Assembly (NCBI GenBank): GCA_009731375.1
Contig: BJOX01000115.1
Span: 911,459 to 975,458, forward strand
DNA from: Paulinella micropora
Taxonomy: Eukaryota; Cercozoa; Imbricatea; Euglyphida
Reading direction: 5' to 3'
Length of the DNA stretch: 64,000 nucleotides
The translations under genes and the position numbers were made by a program. The notes beneath the pieces were generated by a model. The model was not told the DNA's origin. It saw nothing but the letters and a program-made list of their open reading frames with translations, and searched no databases. Each line of letters begins with the position of its first letter. The first letter of the stretch is position 1. This document shows positions 27,091 to 39,436 of the stretch, in pieces.

Positions 27091-27670
27091 AGGCTCAGAA
27101 CGGCAGTCTGGGCCGGCGTGGAGGCTGGCAACAACGAGCTGGCCGCCCCGGTGGCAAGCTGGCCACTGGAATCAAGAGTCACTAACACAGTGCTACCAGG
27201 CAGGGCAGTCGGTAGCTTGAGTGCAGAGGAGCCAGAAGCTGGAGCGGAAAGCGTGCTGGTGCCTCCCGCCCCACTGAGTGACAACGAGCTAGCAGCCCCT
27301 GTGGCGAGCTGCCCCCCTGAATCGAGTGTCAGTAGCGACGCACTTCCCGGCAGGGCGATAGGCAGCTTGAGCGCGGAAGAGCCAGAGGCCGGAGCGGAAA
27401 GCGTGCTGGTGCCGCCCGCTCCGCTGAGTGATAGCGAGCTAGCAGCCCCTGTTGCTAGCTGACCACCGGAATCGAGTGTCACTATCGACGTGCTTCCCGG
27501 CAGGGCGGTAGGCAGCTTAAGAGCGGAAGAGCCAGAGGCTGGAGCGGAAAGCGTGCTGGTACCGCCCGCCCCACTGAGCGACAACGAGCTAGCAGCCCCT
27601 GTCGCGAGCTGACCACCGGAGTCGAGTGTCAGCAGCAACGTGCTGCCTGGCAGAGAGGCTGGCACCTTTA
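27091..27670 (-). repeat. Tandem 150-bp coding repeats in the fibre gene
   Basis: The word GGAGCGGAAA occurs at 27241, 27391 and 27541, exactly 150 bp apart, and again at 28537. Each unit encodes 50 residues with a glycine/serine/threonine-rich turn and a V-T-L-D-S-G-G-Q-L-A-T-G motif. Units are nearly identical, so recent expansion or homogenisation is likely. Confidence 0.85.
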
Positions 27671-28718
27671 GCGCAGAAGCACTCAGCTGCCCCGCAGAGG
27701 TCAGCGACGTCAGCGAAGTGCTGGCGGGCAGCGCACTAGGCAGACTCAACGCGACCGTCCCGGTGCTCGCGATCGTAGATGTGCCGATCGTCAGTGGCGA
27801 CGTGTGTGTATGCGAGTCCACGTAGCTCTTGTTGGCGCTGTCTGTCCCGTTTGCAGGGAGTGCTAGGTTCTTAACTCTGAGAGCAAGCCCGCTGTAATCG
27901 AAACTCAGCGCGCTGATCTGGAAGTAGTTATTAACGCCAGTATTTTCAGTTACTATCAGTACCGCATACCGACAGATCACGGGCGCAGGAGGCGTAAAAG
28001 CAGCTTCTGTGGCGTCGGTGAAGGTGTATCTTGTTGTCTGTGCTTGCCAGGTGGTCCAAGTATTCCCGTCGTCACTGACTGCCATCACCCACTTACCAGG
28101 CGATCTATTTACAGAAGTGGTGATGTAGTACGTGGTCAGCCGCACTTCCGCCCCGAAATCGAGCTGGATCCACTCCCCATTCACGTTCGAGCCACTCACT
28201 GTCTTGAACTTGTTGCTGGTGTAGGCACCAGTTGAGGTGTTGTAGACGCTCAGCGGTGTACACCAGAAAGTGCCAGTGCCGTTACTGTCAAACGCCTTAT
28301 AAGGGACGGACGTGCTGAACGAGCCACTAGCGCTCACGACATACGTTTGACTGCCCGACGTCCAGCTCGAGGATGTCATGCCGTTAGGCATTCTGCTGCC
28401 GCTCGGAGAGTCTGCAAAAGAAAGACTGTGTCCAACCGGCTGCGCATGTGCCAGGCTGCCGCTGCCATCTACCGTGACTAGCGATACCACGGACGGCAGA
28501 CCACTGAAAGTCTTGATGGCGCTGGAGCCTGTGCCAGGAGCGGAAAGCGTGCTGGTGCCGCCTGCCCCGGTGAGCGACAGCGTGCCAGCACCACTTGTGC
28601 CGAGCTGGCCTACCGAGTCGAGCGTCACCAGCGACGTGCTGCCTGGCAGCGAAAGCGGGAGTGTAAATTTAGAGGCGGTGAGTTCGCCGGTCGTGCTGTT
28701 CCACTGTGTCGCCTTCTC

Positions 28719-29338
28719 NNNNNNNNNNNNNNNNNNNNNNNNNNNNNNNNNNNNNNNNNNNNNNNNNNNNNNNNNNNNNNNNNNNNNNNNNNNNNNNNNN
28801 NNNNNNNNNNNNNNNNNNNNNNNNNNNNNNNNNNNNNNNNNNNNNNNNNNNNNNNNNNNNNNNNNNNNNNNNNNNNNNNNNNNNNNNNNNNNNNNNNNNN
28901 NNNNNNNNNNNNNNNNNNNNNNNNNNNNNNNNNNNNNNNNNNNNNNNNNNNNNNNNNNNNNNNNNNNNNNNNNNNNNNNNNNNNNNNNNNNNNNNNNNNN
29001 NNNNNNNNNNNNNNNNNNNNNNNNNNNNNNNNNNNNNNNNNNNNNNNNNNNNNNNNNNNNNNNNNNNNNNNNNNNNNNNNNNNNNNNNNNNNNNNNNNNN
29101 NNNNNNNNNNNNNNNNNNNNNNNNNNNNNNNNNNNNNNNNNNNNNNNNNNNNNNNNNNNNNNNNNNNNNNNNNNNNNNNNNNNNNNNNNNNNNNNNNNNN
29201 NNNNNNNNNNNNNNNNNNNNNNNNNNNNNNNNNNNNNNNNNNNNNNNNNNNNNNNNNNNNNNNNNNNNNNNNNNNNNNNNNNNNNNNNNNNNNNNNNNNN
29301 NNNNNNNNNNNNNNNNNNNNNNNNNNNNNNNNNNNNNN
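28719..29338. other. Assembly gap (620 N) inside the fibre gene
   Basis: The flanks on both sides encode the same type of repeat text, so the gap probably hides additional repeat units that could not be assembled. The two flanking frames do not match through the stated length. Confidence 0.9.
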
Positions 29339-30476
29339 GCTCAGGCCTAGCACACCGTCCGGATCGACCGTCACCAGCTGCGCGGTCGAGGCGGGCAGAG
29401 GGTTAGGCAGCCTCGCGAGAGTGTCAGGGATCGTCGTAACAGTAAAATCGGTGTCCATGAGCACGATCGCGCCATTGGCATTTGGAGCCAAAGACGGCTG
29501 CTTGAGCGTCCTGTCCTTGACCGCAAAGATCGAGCTGTCTGGATCCATGGTCACGACACAGTCGTTTTGGGTAGGCATGATCGACGGGAATTTCACCGCT
29601 CCTGCCACTGCGTGGTCGACGTACGCCTTGGGCGCCAGCTGAGAGGCCTTGGTAGGGTAACTAGTGTTCTCGATGCAGCCTGCATTGTATAGCTGGTAGT
29701 CGAAGGCCAGGCTCCGCATGTACCAAACTCCCGCCCCGTTGTTTTTAGTGCAGATTACGCGCAGGTACCTGGCGTAATCGGCCGCGGTCGCTGGCGTGAA
29801 CGTGCGCAGGCTGTCGCCTACAAAGGTCTGGGCAGTCTGGCTGTCCCAAGTGAACCACCGGCTGCCGTCCGCGCTATAAGCAATTCTCCAGTCCCTGGGC
29901 GCGGTAATAGCACCCGCAGACGTGAAGTGGTAAGCAGTGACTTTGGCGTGCATCGGTAGATCGAGCTGGAGCCACGCGCCAGGCACAGGGAGATTATCGA
30001 CAATCGTCTCGATCATGCCAGTGTAGTTGTTGCCGCTGTAGCTGTCGGGCGCAGTGGTGCCCCACAAGGTCGAGAAGTCGCTGTCAAAGGCCAGGTAGGC
30101 CTGGGCGGAATTGCTGGAGGCCGAGGCCACAAAACCAGCGGAGCTGTTAGAAGTCATCCCGGCCGGCTGGTTAGTTTTGGCTTCGGTGTCCAGCGTCAAG
30201 GTAAGCAGGTCTGCTAAATCGACCAATTGCGGGTTCCCGGACGTTGTCAGCCTGTGGGCGGTATTAAGCGCTACCGCCTCGTTCGCGGCCACTCCGCCCG
30301 CTGCCCATCTCACGCCCCCGTCACCGTCCGAAACAAGGACGTCGCCGCTCTGTCAGTCGACCGGTAGCACAAAGTCGTCGGTCGCACCGTCGAGGCGCCG
30401 CCGCTTGTACGACCTCGCAACTTCCATTTGTTGCCGATTAAATTATATAACAAGAGGAGAAGTTTTTTTAATTGGT

Positions 30477-30695
30477 TTACAGCATCTCGTCTAGAAAATT
30501 GTCGACGAAGCGCATGCGTTCTTCCCACGTGTCTCCGCCAGGGACATCACGAGCGGGGTTGATACAGGCTCCGTCGCCATAAGGGCGGCACACGAGCGAG
30601 GCTAAGTCTCGAGGGTCCCCTTTTTTGCAAGTCCCGGACCAATAGAGCTGGCCTTCGAGAAAGCAGGCGCCGCAAGTAGGACAAACTGCCAGCAT
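30477..30695 (-). CDS. Small zinc-binding protein
   Basis: This 72-residue protein begins MLAVCPTCGACFLEGQLYW, followed by ASLVCRPYGDGACINP. Two C-x2-C / C-x7-C pairs suggest one zinc site. I remember small proteins of this type (C-P-x-C near the start, then W-S-x-G-x-x-x-D-L-A-x-L-V-C) in large DNA viruses. Function unknown. It lies upstream of, and on the same strand as, the fibre gene. Confidence 0.5.
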   Translation of the reverse strand: MLAVCPTCGACFLEGQLYWSGTCKKGDPRDLASLVCRPYGDGACINPARDVPGGDTWEERMRFVDNFLDEML

Positions 30696-30742
30696 ACCGG
30701 AACACTGTTATAGTATTAAAACAGAGAATTAAAAAAGTACTT

Positions 30743-31458
30743 TTAATTAGTCAAAACGCTACGTCTCTTCTCGTCCACTAGCCGGAAAAAACGGGCAAGA
30801 CACCGGTTGAGCTTTTGCTCAGCATTGTCCCAGTAAGTGTCCCTGACTCTTTTGGCACGCCTCAATAACCGATTGTGTGAAATCCCGTAATTCTCCTCAG
30901 TGTGCACTGCAAGCTCCCATAGCTCGCGCCACGGTTCGCACCGACCAACAGTGGGCATGTACAAGCTAGCCAAGCGCGTTTTGTTGTACAACGACCGGAG
31001 CATATCCTTGTTGCTGGAATTCTTCCACGCGCCAGCCTCCAGTGGTTCGTAATACGATGGATTGACGTATCCCGCGACCAAGCTCGCAACCACAGCCGGA
31101 ATACCGTACTCCTCCTCCAGTAAATACAGACCCGCGTGCTCCGCGGCGACCAGACCAGCAGCCTCCTTTACCACGGGTCGTCGATACGCTTGGCCAACAG
31201 CATAGAGTCCAGCGCAGAGTAGGTTTCTTCCCCTCCCGACTTCCAACACGTAGGCGGAAGCCCTAGATAATATAGAGGCTCGCGGTGCAGAGCAAGGGTT
31301 CTATCCGATATAGACAGCCATGTAGTGGCGAACGGCTCGCCCGGCAGAGCTTCGCGCGGGACGGTACGAGTAAGCGGGGGCAGCTCCAGGCGGCGCCGCT
31401 TGAGGGGCCGGGCGTCCGTACCAGCGGTCGTTCGTTTGTTCCGTAGAGCTAGCATCAT
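30743..31458 (-). pseudogene. Paralogue of the 17.9-18.7 kb gene, frameshifted
   Basis: The start is at ATG 31458 (basic KRRRLELPPLTRTV region), and the frame changes near 31180-31200. The second part continues with VVKEAAGLVAAEHAGLYLL, SYYEPLEAGAW and TYWDNAEQKLNRCLARFF, and ends at 30743. Order and spacing of these blocks are the same as in the 17872-18711 protein, so the two arose by duplication and bracket the structural gene block. Function unknown. The shift is a single-base change judged from the protein alignment. Confidence 0.6.
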
Positions 31459-31459
31459 T

Positions 31460-31960
31460 TTTGCACGGTGGCACCTAAAGCAAAAAAAAAACAGAGTGAG
31501 TAAAAGGGCCAGGAAATTTCTCCGTATTTTCAGCCGCGGTAAATTTCCGCAAAAAAGTCCACATCCAAAAACAGGTGCAAAAATGGCAAAAGGGTTCGTT
31601 CCTGCTACTACTCACTTCTAGACTTCGGCCGAGCTCAGGTTGTGAGGCTGCCAGGCCGTCCGTTTCGTTTCCTGACAGGCGTAACGGTTTTCTAGAAGCT
31701 TCTGTACCGCAAGTAGTCAGGCTGGACCATATGTCGTGTATCACTGCCTTTTTGTCCCATCTCACTGCCTTTTTGTACCATATCACCACCTTCTTTCACC
31801 ATATCACTATATTTCGGTCATATATCAGCGATCTTCTAGAACATTCTGTGCCATACTCGCCGGCGGGCCCAAACTACGACGGAAAGCTAGTTGCTGATGC
31901 CTTTTTGTCCTCTACTACTGCCTTTTTGTCATATCATCGATCTTTTCCCCTTTTACGCCC
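31460..31960. other. Non-coding region with TGCCTTTTTGT repeats
   Basis: No credible gene. The motif ACTGCCTTTTTGT or a close variant occurs near 31743, 31762, 31900 and 31917, along with CATATCA words. Its reverse complement ACAAAAAGGCAA occurs near 33297, 33338 and 33371, so the module array between them is bracketed by the motif in opposite orientations. Confidence 0.5.
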
Positions 31961-33055
31961 TTGTCAGAACCGCCACCTCCCGCCAGGTTTGCCAAACCCA
32001 ACCCCGCCCCCCACTGCCACCACGGTTCTGGCCGGTGCCACCGGCGGCGTCTTTGTCGGTACCCTGGCAGCGGGGGCCCCCTCCCTCCCCCCGCGTCCTG
32101 AAAAATCCGGTGGCCGGTGCCCCCTTGTCAGAACCCACACCTGAGCCATTTTTATTTACCATATAAATAAACCTAGCTGGAGGGGTTCTGACAGGCCACC
32201 TGAAATTTCCGGTGCTCGGTGCCACCGTGTCAGAACCCACACCTGAGCCACTTTTATTTACCATATAAATAAACCTAGCTGGCGGGGTTCTGGCAGGGGC
32301 CACCACAGCCCACTCTGTCAGAACCCCACACCTGGGCCGTTACTTTCCGCTATACTCTTACCTGGCAGGGTTCTGGTTGGGTGCCACCTGATGCCAAGGC
32401 ACAGGGGGGCCCCCTCCCCCCTCTCTTTTTCCTTCTGGTGGTGCCACCTTGTCAGAACACCAGACTTTGTCCGTTACGCTCCGCTATACTCTTACGTGGC
32501 AGGGTTCTGGCAGGTGGCACCGGAGCACACTGTGTCAGAACCCAGACTTTGTCCGTTACTCTCCGCCATACTCTTACGTGGCAGGGTTCTGGCAGGTGGC
32601 ACCGGAGCACACTGTGTCAGAACCCACACCTTGGCAGTTACGCTTCGCTATAAGAATACGTGTCGGAGTTCTGACAGGCGGCACCACCGCGGGGGAAAAA
32701 GAGTGGAGGGGTGGGGCCCCCCAGGCCGTGGCATCGAGTGCGGGTGCCACCGTGTCAGAACCCCACACATTGTCCGTTACTCTCCGCTATACTCTTACGT
32801 GGCAGGGTTCTGGTTGGGTGCCACCTGATGCCAGGGCACAGGGGGGCCCCCTCCTCCTCCCTCTTTTTTTCTCCGTGGTGGTGCCACCCTGTCAGAACCC
32901 CAGACTTTGTCCGTTACGCTCCGCTATACTCATACCTGGCGGGGTCACACGGTTCTGGCAGGTGGCACCGGAGCCCGCTTTGTTAGAACCCACACCTTGT
33001 CCGTTACTCTTCGCTAATACTCTCACCTGGCAGGGTTCTGGCAGGTGCCACCCGC
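31960..33055. repeat. About ten inverted-repeat modules (TGTCAGAACC...GGTTCTGGCA)
   Basis: Units start near 31964, 32126, 32227, 32313, 32449, 32533, 32613, 32753, 32888 and 32978. Each has a left arm GGTGCCACCxTGTCAGAACC, a core of about 45-50 bp and a right arm GGTTCTGGCAGGTGGCACC, so each could fold as a hairpin with arms of roughly 20 bp. Two core types exist: an AT-rich one (ATTTACCATATAAATAAAC) in units 2-3 and CCGTTACTCTCCGCTATACT in units 4-10. Spacing is irregular (80-160 bp), with variable C/G-rich fillers between. Short frames here are accidental. Confidence 0.8.
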
Positions 33056-33185
33056 CGAAATTTCCAGGTGATATGGCTGAAATATGCAGCGATACGCGAA
33101 ATGCAGAAATTCCCCTGAAATACAGAAATTTCCATGTGATATGGCCGAAATATGCAGCGATACGCGAATGCAGAAATTCACAGAG
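33056..33185. repeat. Direct repeat pair, about 35 bp
   Basis: The word GATATGGCYGAAATATGCAG followed by CGATACGCGA occurs at about 33070 and 33138, with AAATTTCCA in front of each. The copies are about 68 bp apart and differ at few positions. Confidence 0.7.
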
Positions 33186-33500
33186 TAAATGTCACTTTTC
33201 TTGCTTCGGGCCGGCCATGTAACAAATGCCAATTTCGCGCGGAAATGCAATTTTTCTCCTTCCGTGCCGGCCGTGCAACAAGTGCCACTTTACAGGCACA
33301 AAAAGACAATGGTTATCCGGCCGGTCCACAGGTACAAAAAGGCAATTCTTACCCGGCCGGGACGTCAATGACAAAAAGGCAATAGTTCGTTCAGGACTAA
33401 CGTAGATTTTTAACAATTATATACATATATATATATATAATATTGTGTGTGTTTCATGTATGAATGTATGTAATAGTGTACCACGGGCCGCAGTGTTGGA
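33186..33500. other. Non-coding spacer
   Basis: No gene seen. It contains two GGCCGGCCRTG(Y)AACAA words (about 33213 and 33267), three ACAAAAAGRCAA words in the orientation opposite to those at 31.7-31.9 kb, and a short (AT)n run at 33420-33440. Confidence 0.5.
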
Positions 33501-34130
33501 GACGAGCGAAGAACCGCAAGAGGGATATTTGGTAGACTAATACAAACGAACAATACAATACATACATGCATACATACAAGACTTATCGCAAGAAACATAC
33601 ATACACACGTATATATCTTGCATGTTATGTGAAGAACAGCAAGAGGTACTATATTGGGCAGACTAATACTAAAATACAATACATACATGCATACATACAA
33701 GACTTATCGCAAGAAACATACATACACACGTATATATCTTGTATGGTATTTAAGAACAGCAAGAGGTACTATATTGGGCAGACTAATACTAAAATACAAT
33801 ACATACATGCATACATACAAGACTTATCGCAAGAAACATACATACACACGTATATATCTTGTATGGTATGTAAAGAACAGCAAGAGTTATATTGGGCAGA
33901 CTAATACTAAAATACAATACATACATGCATACATACAAGACTTATCGCAAGAAACATACATACACACGTATATATCTTGTATGGTATGTGAAGAACAGCA
34001 AGAGTTATATTGGGCAGGCTAATACTAACATACAATACATACATGCATACATACAAGACTTATCGCAAGAAACATACATACACACGTATATATCTTGTAT
34101 GTTGTTGTTGTTGTTGGGAAGAACGGTAAG
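33500..34130. repeat. 120-bp minisatellite, five copies
   Basis: The word ACTTATCGCAAGAAACATAC lies at 33581, 33702, 33822, 33940 and 34058, giving periods of 121, 120, 118 and 118 bp. Each unit also holds AAGAACAGCAAGAG, ATTGGGCAGACTAATACTAA and a short (ATAC)n part. Apparent tandem-repeat proteins in this interval are artefacts of the repeat. Confidence 0.9.
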
Positions 34131-34234
34131 AGGAATGTTGGGATGACTATACAAAACAAACAAACAAACAAGCAAACAAACAAAAACAAACAAACAAATA
34201 CAAACAAACAAACAAACAAAAAAATGTATATCAA

Positions 34235-34265
<31 letters not shown>

Positions 34266-35493
34266 CATGCATGCATAAATATATACATAAATACATAAAT
34301 ACATACATACATACGTACATACGTACATACGTACATACATACATACATACATGCATACATACATACATACATGCATGCATGCATGCAATGCATGCATGCA
34401 TGCATGCATGCATACATACATACATACATACATACATGCATACATGCATACATACATAAATAGCATTTCATATACAGATACATGCATCACCATTTCCAAA
34501 TACTCCTGTAGGAAAGAAGAGAACGTATTTATAACATTAAATACATACATACATACATACATACATACATACATAACATACATACATAGATACATGCACA
34601 CATCATGTACACATACTCCTGTCGGAAAGAAAAGAACGTATTTATAACATAATTTAATACATACATACATAAATACATACATACATACATACATACATAC
34701 ATACATACACACATATATGCATGCATTATGTAAAAGTCGGCTTGTACTTACTTATTGGTCTTGTCTGTTGCTTCAATGATGTATGCATGCATGTGTGTAT
34801 GTCATGTAATGTATGTGTGTGTATGTATGTATGTAATGTATGTGTATGTATGTATGTATGTATGTATGTATGTATGTATGGTATGGTATGTAGGTATGTA
34901 TGTATGTATGTATGTACGTATGTATGTATGTACGTATGTACGTATGTATGTATGTATGTATGTATGTATTTACTTATATGTGATAAATACGTTCTCTTCT
35001 TTCCGACAGGAGTATGTGTATATGATGGTATGCATGTATCTGTGTATGTAGTGCTATGGATGCATGTATGTATGTATGTATGTATGTATGCATGTATGTA
35101 TGTATGGTAACAACTGTCTTCTACTTACTTCTTAGCCTTGCCTGTTCCTTCATTTATACATACATACACATACATACAAACACACACATACTTTCAAAAA
35201 TACATACATACTTTGCAAAATACATACATACTTTCAAAAATGCACACACGCTTTCAAAAATACATACATACATACATGCGTACATACATACATACATACA
35301 TACATACATACATACATACGTGCATGCATACATGCATACATACATGCATACGTACATACATACGTACATACATACATACATACAAACGTTTGTATTCATC
35401 CCTTCTAGTTCTCTACTTTTCTATGTATGTATGTGTGTATGTATGTATGTATGTATGTATGTATGTATGTGTGCATGTATGTATGTATGTATG
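34131..35493. repeat. Microsatellites: (CAAA)n, (ACAT)n and (ATGT)n blocks
   Basis: (CAAA)n covers about 34155-34225, (ACAT)n 34236-34720, (ATGT)n 34790-35110, (ACAT)n 35155-35385 and (ATGT)n 35425-35493. Islands with real sequence interrupt them: ACTCCTGTMGGAAAGAARAG near 34502 and 34615, and its reverse complement near 34985-35015, so part of the tract is arranged as an inverted repeat. A second island type, TACTTACTTMTTRGYCTTG, occurs at about 34747 and 35124 in direct orientation. Confidence 0.9.
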
Positions 35494-37760
<2,267 letters not shown>

Positions 37761-37821
37761 ACACGCTCGAGCCTGCATACATACATACATACATACATAC
37801 ATACATACATACATGTATACA

Positions 37822-37853
<32 letters not shown>

Positions 37854-38330
37854 CAAATATACATACATACATACATACATACATACATACATACATACAT
37901 ACATGCATATATACACAGATAAATGCATACATACATACATACATACATTACATACATACATTACATTACCTACGTACATATATTACATGCATACATACAT
38001 ACATACATACATACATTACATGCATACATTACATGCATACATACATTACATACGTACATATATGGCATACAATACATACATTATATACATACATACATAC
38101 ATACATACATACATACATACATACATACATACGTTGCATACATACATACATACATACATACATACACACATATATACATATATACATTACATTACATACG
38201 TTACATATGTTACATACCTACATACCTACATACATACATACATACATACATGCATGCATGCATACATATCAATAAGCTTATGTACATACATACATACATA
38301 CATACATACATACATACATACTACCAGACG
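37761..38330. repeat. (ACAT)n microsatellite
   Basis: About 570 bp of ACAT/ATAC units with scattered TTAC and GCAT variants. No gene. Confidence 0.9.
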
Positions 38331-38390
38331 TGTTGGAAACGCTCTTTCGATGTACTGACGAATTAGACAGGCTATTTCGTCGCTCTGTCA

Positions 38391-38435
<45 letters not shown>

Positions 38436-38462
38436 CATACATAAACTGTTCTGATGTACTGA

Positions 38463-38511
<49 letters not shown>

Positions 38512-38587
38512 GACATACATAAAATGTTCTGATGTACTGACAAATTAGACCGGCTATTTCATGTCATATATATATATATAGATATAT

Positions 38588-38621
<34 letters not shown>

Positions 38622-38838
38622 TAATAATAATAATAATAATAATAATATATATACATACACACACATACATACATACATACATACATACATAACATACATA
38701 CCATACATACATACATACATACATACATACATACATACAGAAAATTATACACATTCACACCTACATTCTTTCTACTGACGAATTAGACAGGCTGATTCTT
38801 AGCTCTGTCAACTATATATATATATATATATATATATA
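38331..38838. repeat. Subterminal repeat modules with (TA)n, left of palindrome 1
   Basis: The word CTGACGAATTAGACAGGCT followed by ATTTCGTCGCTCTGTCA and a (TA)n run occurs at about 38352, in a variant at 38537, and at 38774 directly before the palindrome. Between them are (TA)n runs at about 38396-38432 and 38465-38510, and (ATA)n and (ATAC)n tracts. AGAAAATTATACAC at 38740-38753 has a near copy ahead of palindrome 2 at 59029. Confidence 0.75.
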
Positions 38839-39230
38839 TGTAGAATCGACAGGTCTAACCCGTATATCATAAAACAAGCCTTAGAAACATAAAAAAACGA
38901 CATACGACATATCAAAAACATACATTGAAAATTATCAAAACATACAAAGACGTAAAACGAAATATAAAAAAATGAATACTAAGCGCTCTTTTGCTAAAAT
39001 GACGACAAAAAACATATTTTACTATCATAAAATATATATAAATTTCATTTATATGTTTTTTGTCGTCATTTTAGCAAAAGAGCGCTTAGTATTCATTTTT
39101 TTATATTTCGTTTTACGTCTTTGTATGTTTTGATATTTTTCAATGTATGTTTTTGATATGTCGTATGTCGTTTTTTTATGTTTCTAAGGCTTGTTTTATG
39201 ATATACGGGTTAGACCTGTCGATTCTACAT
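38839..39230. repeat. Long palindrome 1, left copy (candidate telomere resolution site)
   Basis: The 392-bp inverted repeat runs from ATGTAGAATCGACAGGTCT to its complement ending GATTCTACAT. Arms of about 175 bp pair almost perfectly; I see one substitution (GAAAATTATC against GAAAAATATC when compared with the other arm). The centre, about 35 nt around 39018-39052, is asymmetric here, whereas the right copy at 58.5-58.9 kb remains paired up to its gap. A protelomerase gene starts 206 bp to the right and reads away from it, the arrangement known for N15-like hairpin replicons. Confidence 0.85.
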
Positions 39231-39436
39231 AAATGATCAGAATACGAGACCCCACAAAAAGGGGAAAGTATTAATATCATTAAATATTTATTTTTTTTAC
39301 GTTAAGAAAAATATAAACAAGTCTATTATATAACATACGACCCGCAGAACAACGGGGGGCAGACACGAACGAAGTGAGTGGCGGGGGGCAATAACCGAAG
39401 CCAACCAAAGCAACAACAAAGCAACCATAAAGCGGA
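39231..39436. other. Leader between palindrome 1 (left) and protelomerase
   Basis: This 206-bp spacer contains AATGATCAGAATACGAGACC next to the palindrome, an AT-rich run (AAATATTTATTTTTTTT) and a GGGGGGCA-containing segment. It presumably holds the protelomerase promoter. The right arm carries an additional insertion at the matching place. Confidence 0.4.

Larger units (their letters stand above)
25836..30427 (-). pseudogene. Giant fibre protein with discoidin-like domains and 50-residue repeats
   Basis: One gene of about 1530 codons is interrupted by a 620-N gap and by a TGA at 30353-30355 (codon 25). The N-terminus is MEVARSYKRRRLDGATDDF, then a GDVLVSDGDGGVRW motif common in virus fibre starts. 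At least three discoidin (F5/8C)-like domains are visible, recognised by KAFDSNGTGTFW, GEWIQLDFGAEVRLTTYYI and similar sets. In the middle, 50-residue units (AGGTSTLSAP, LPGSTSIVTLDSGGQLATG) repeat. The C-terminus is a beta-rich head (VTWSLVIGGSTVYSRGRVTI). This is most likely a receptor- or glycan-binding spike. Discoidin domains bind carbohydrates or lipids. The stop may be a CGA-to-TGA change. Confidence 0.75.

Noticed and set aside
28378-29406. Plus-strand frames across the 620-N gap in the fibre region
   Set aside because: Most of the translated length is N; the minus-strand fibre frame explains the flanks.
31960-33055. CRISPR-like array
   Set aside because: Units are inverted-repeat modules with similar cores and irregular spacing; there are no unique spacers between constant repeats, and the context is eukaryotic viral.
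33566-35110. Repeat proteins rich in His-Thr-Tyr-Ile or Cys-Met-Tyr-Val
   Set aside because: Produced by (ACAT)n/(ATGT)n and the 120-bp minisatellite in either strand; no unique coding text.
38839-39230. Palindrome 1 as an ordinary foldback transposon
   Set aside because: Not excluded, but less likely: copies lie only at element ends next to protelomerase genes in this window, and I see no target duplication. Kept as the main alternative.
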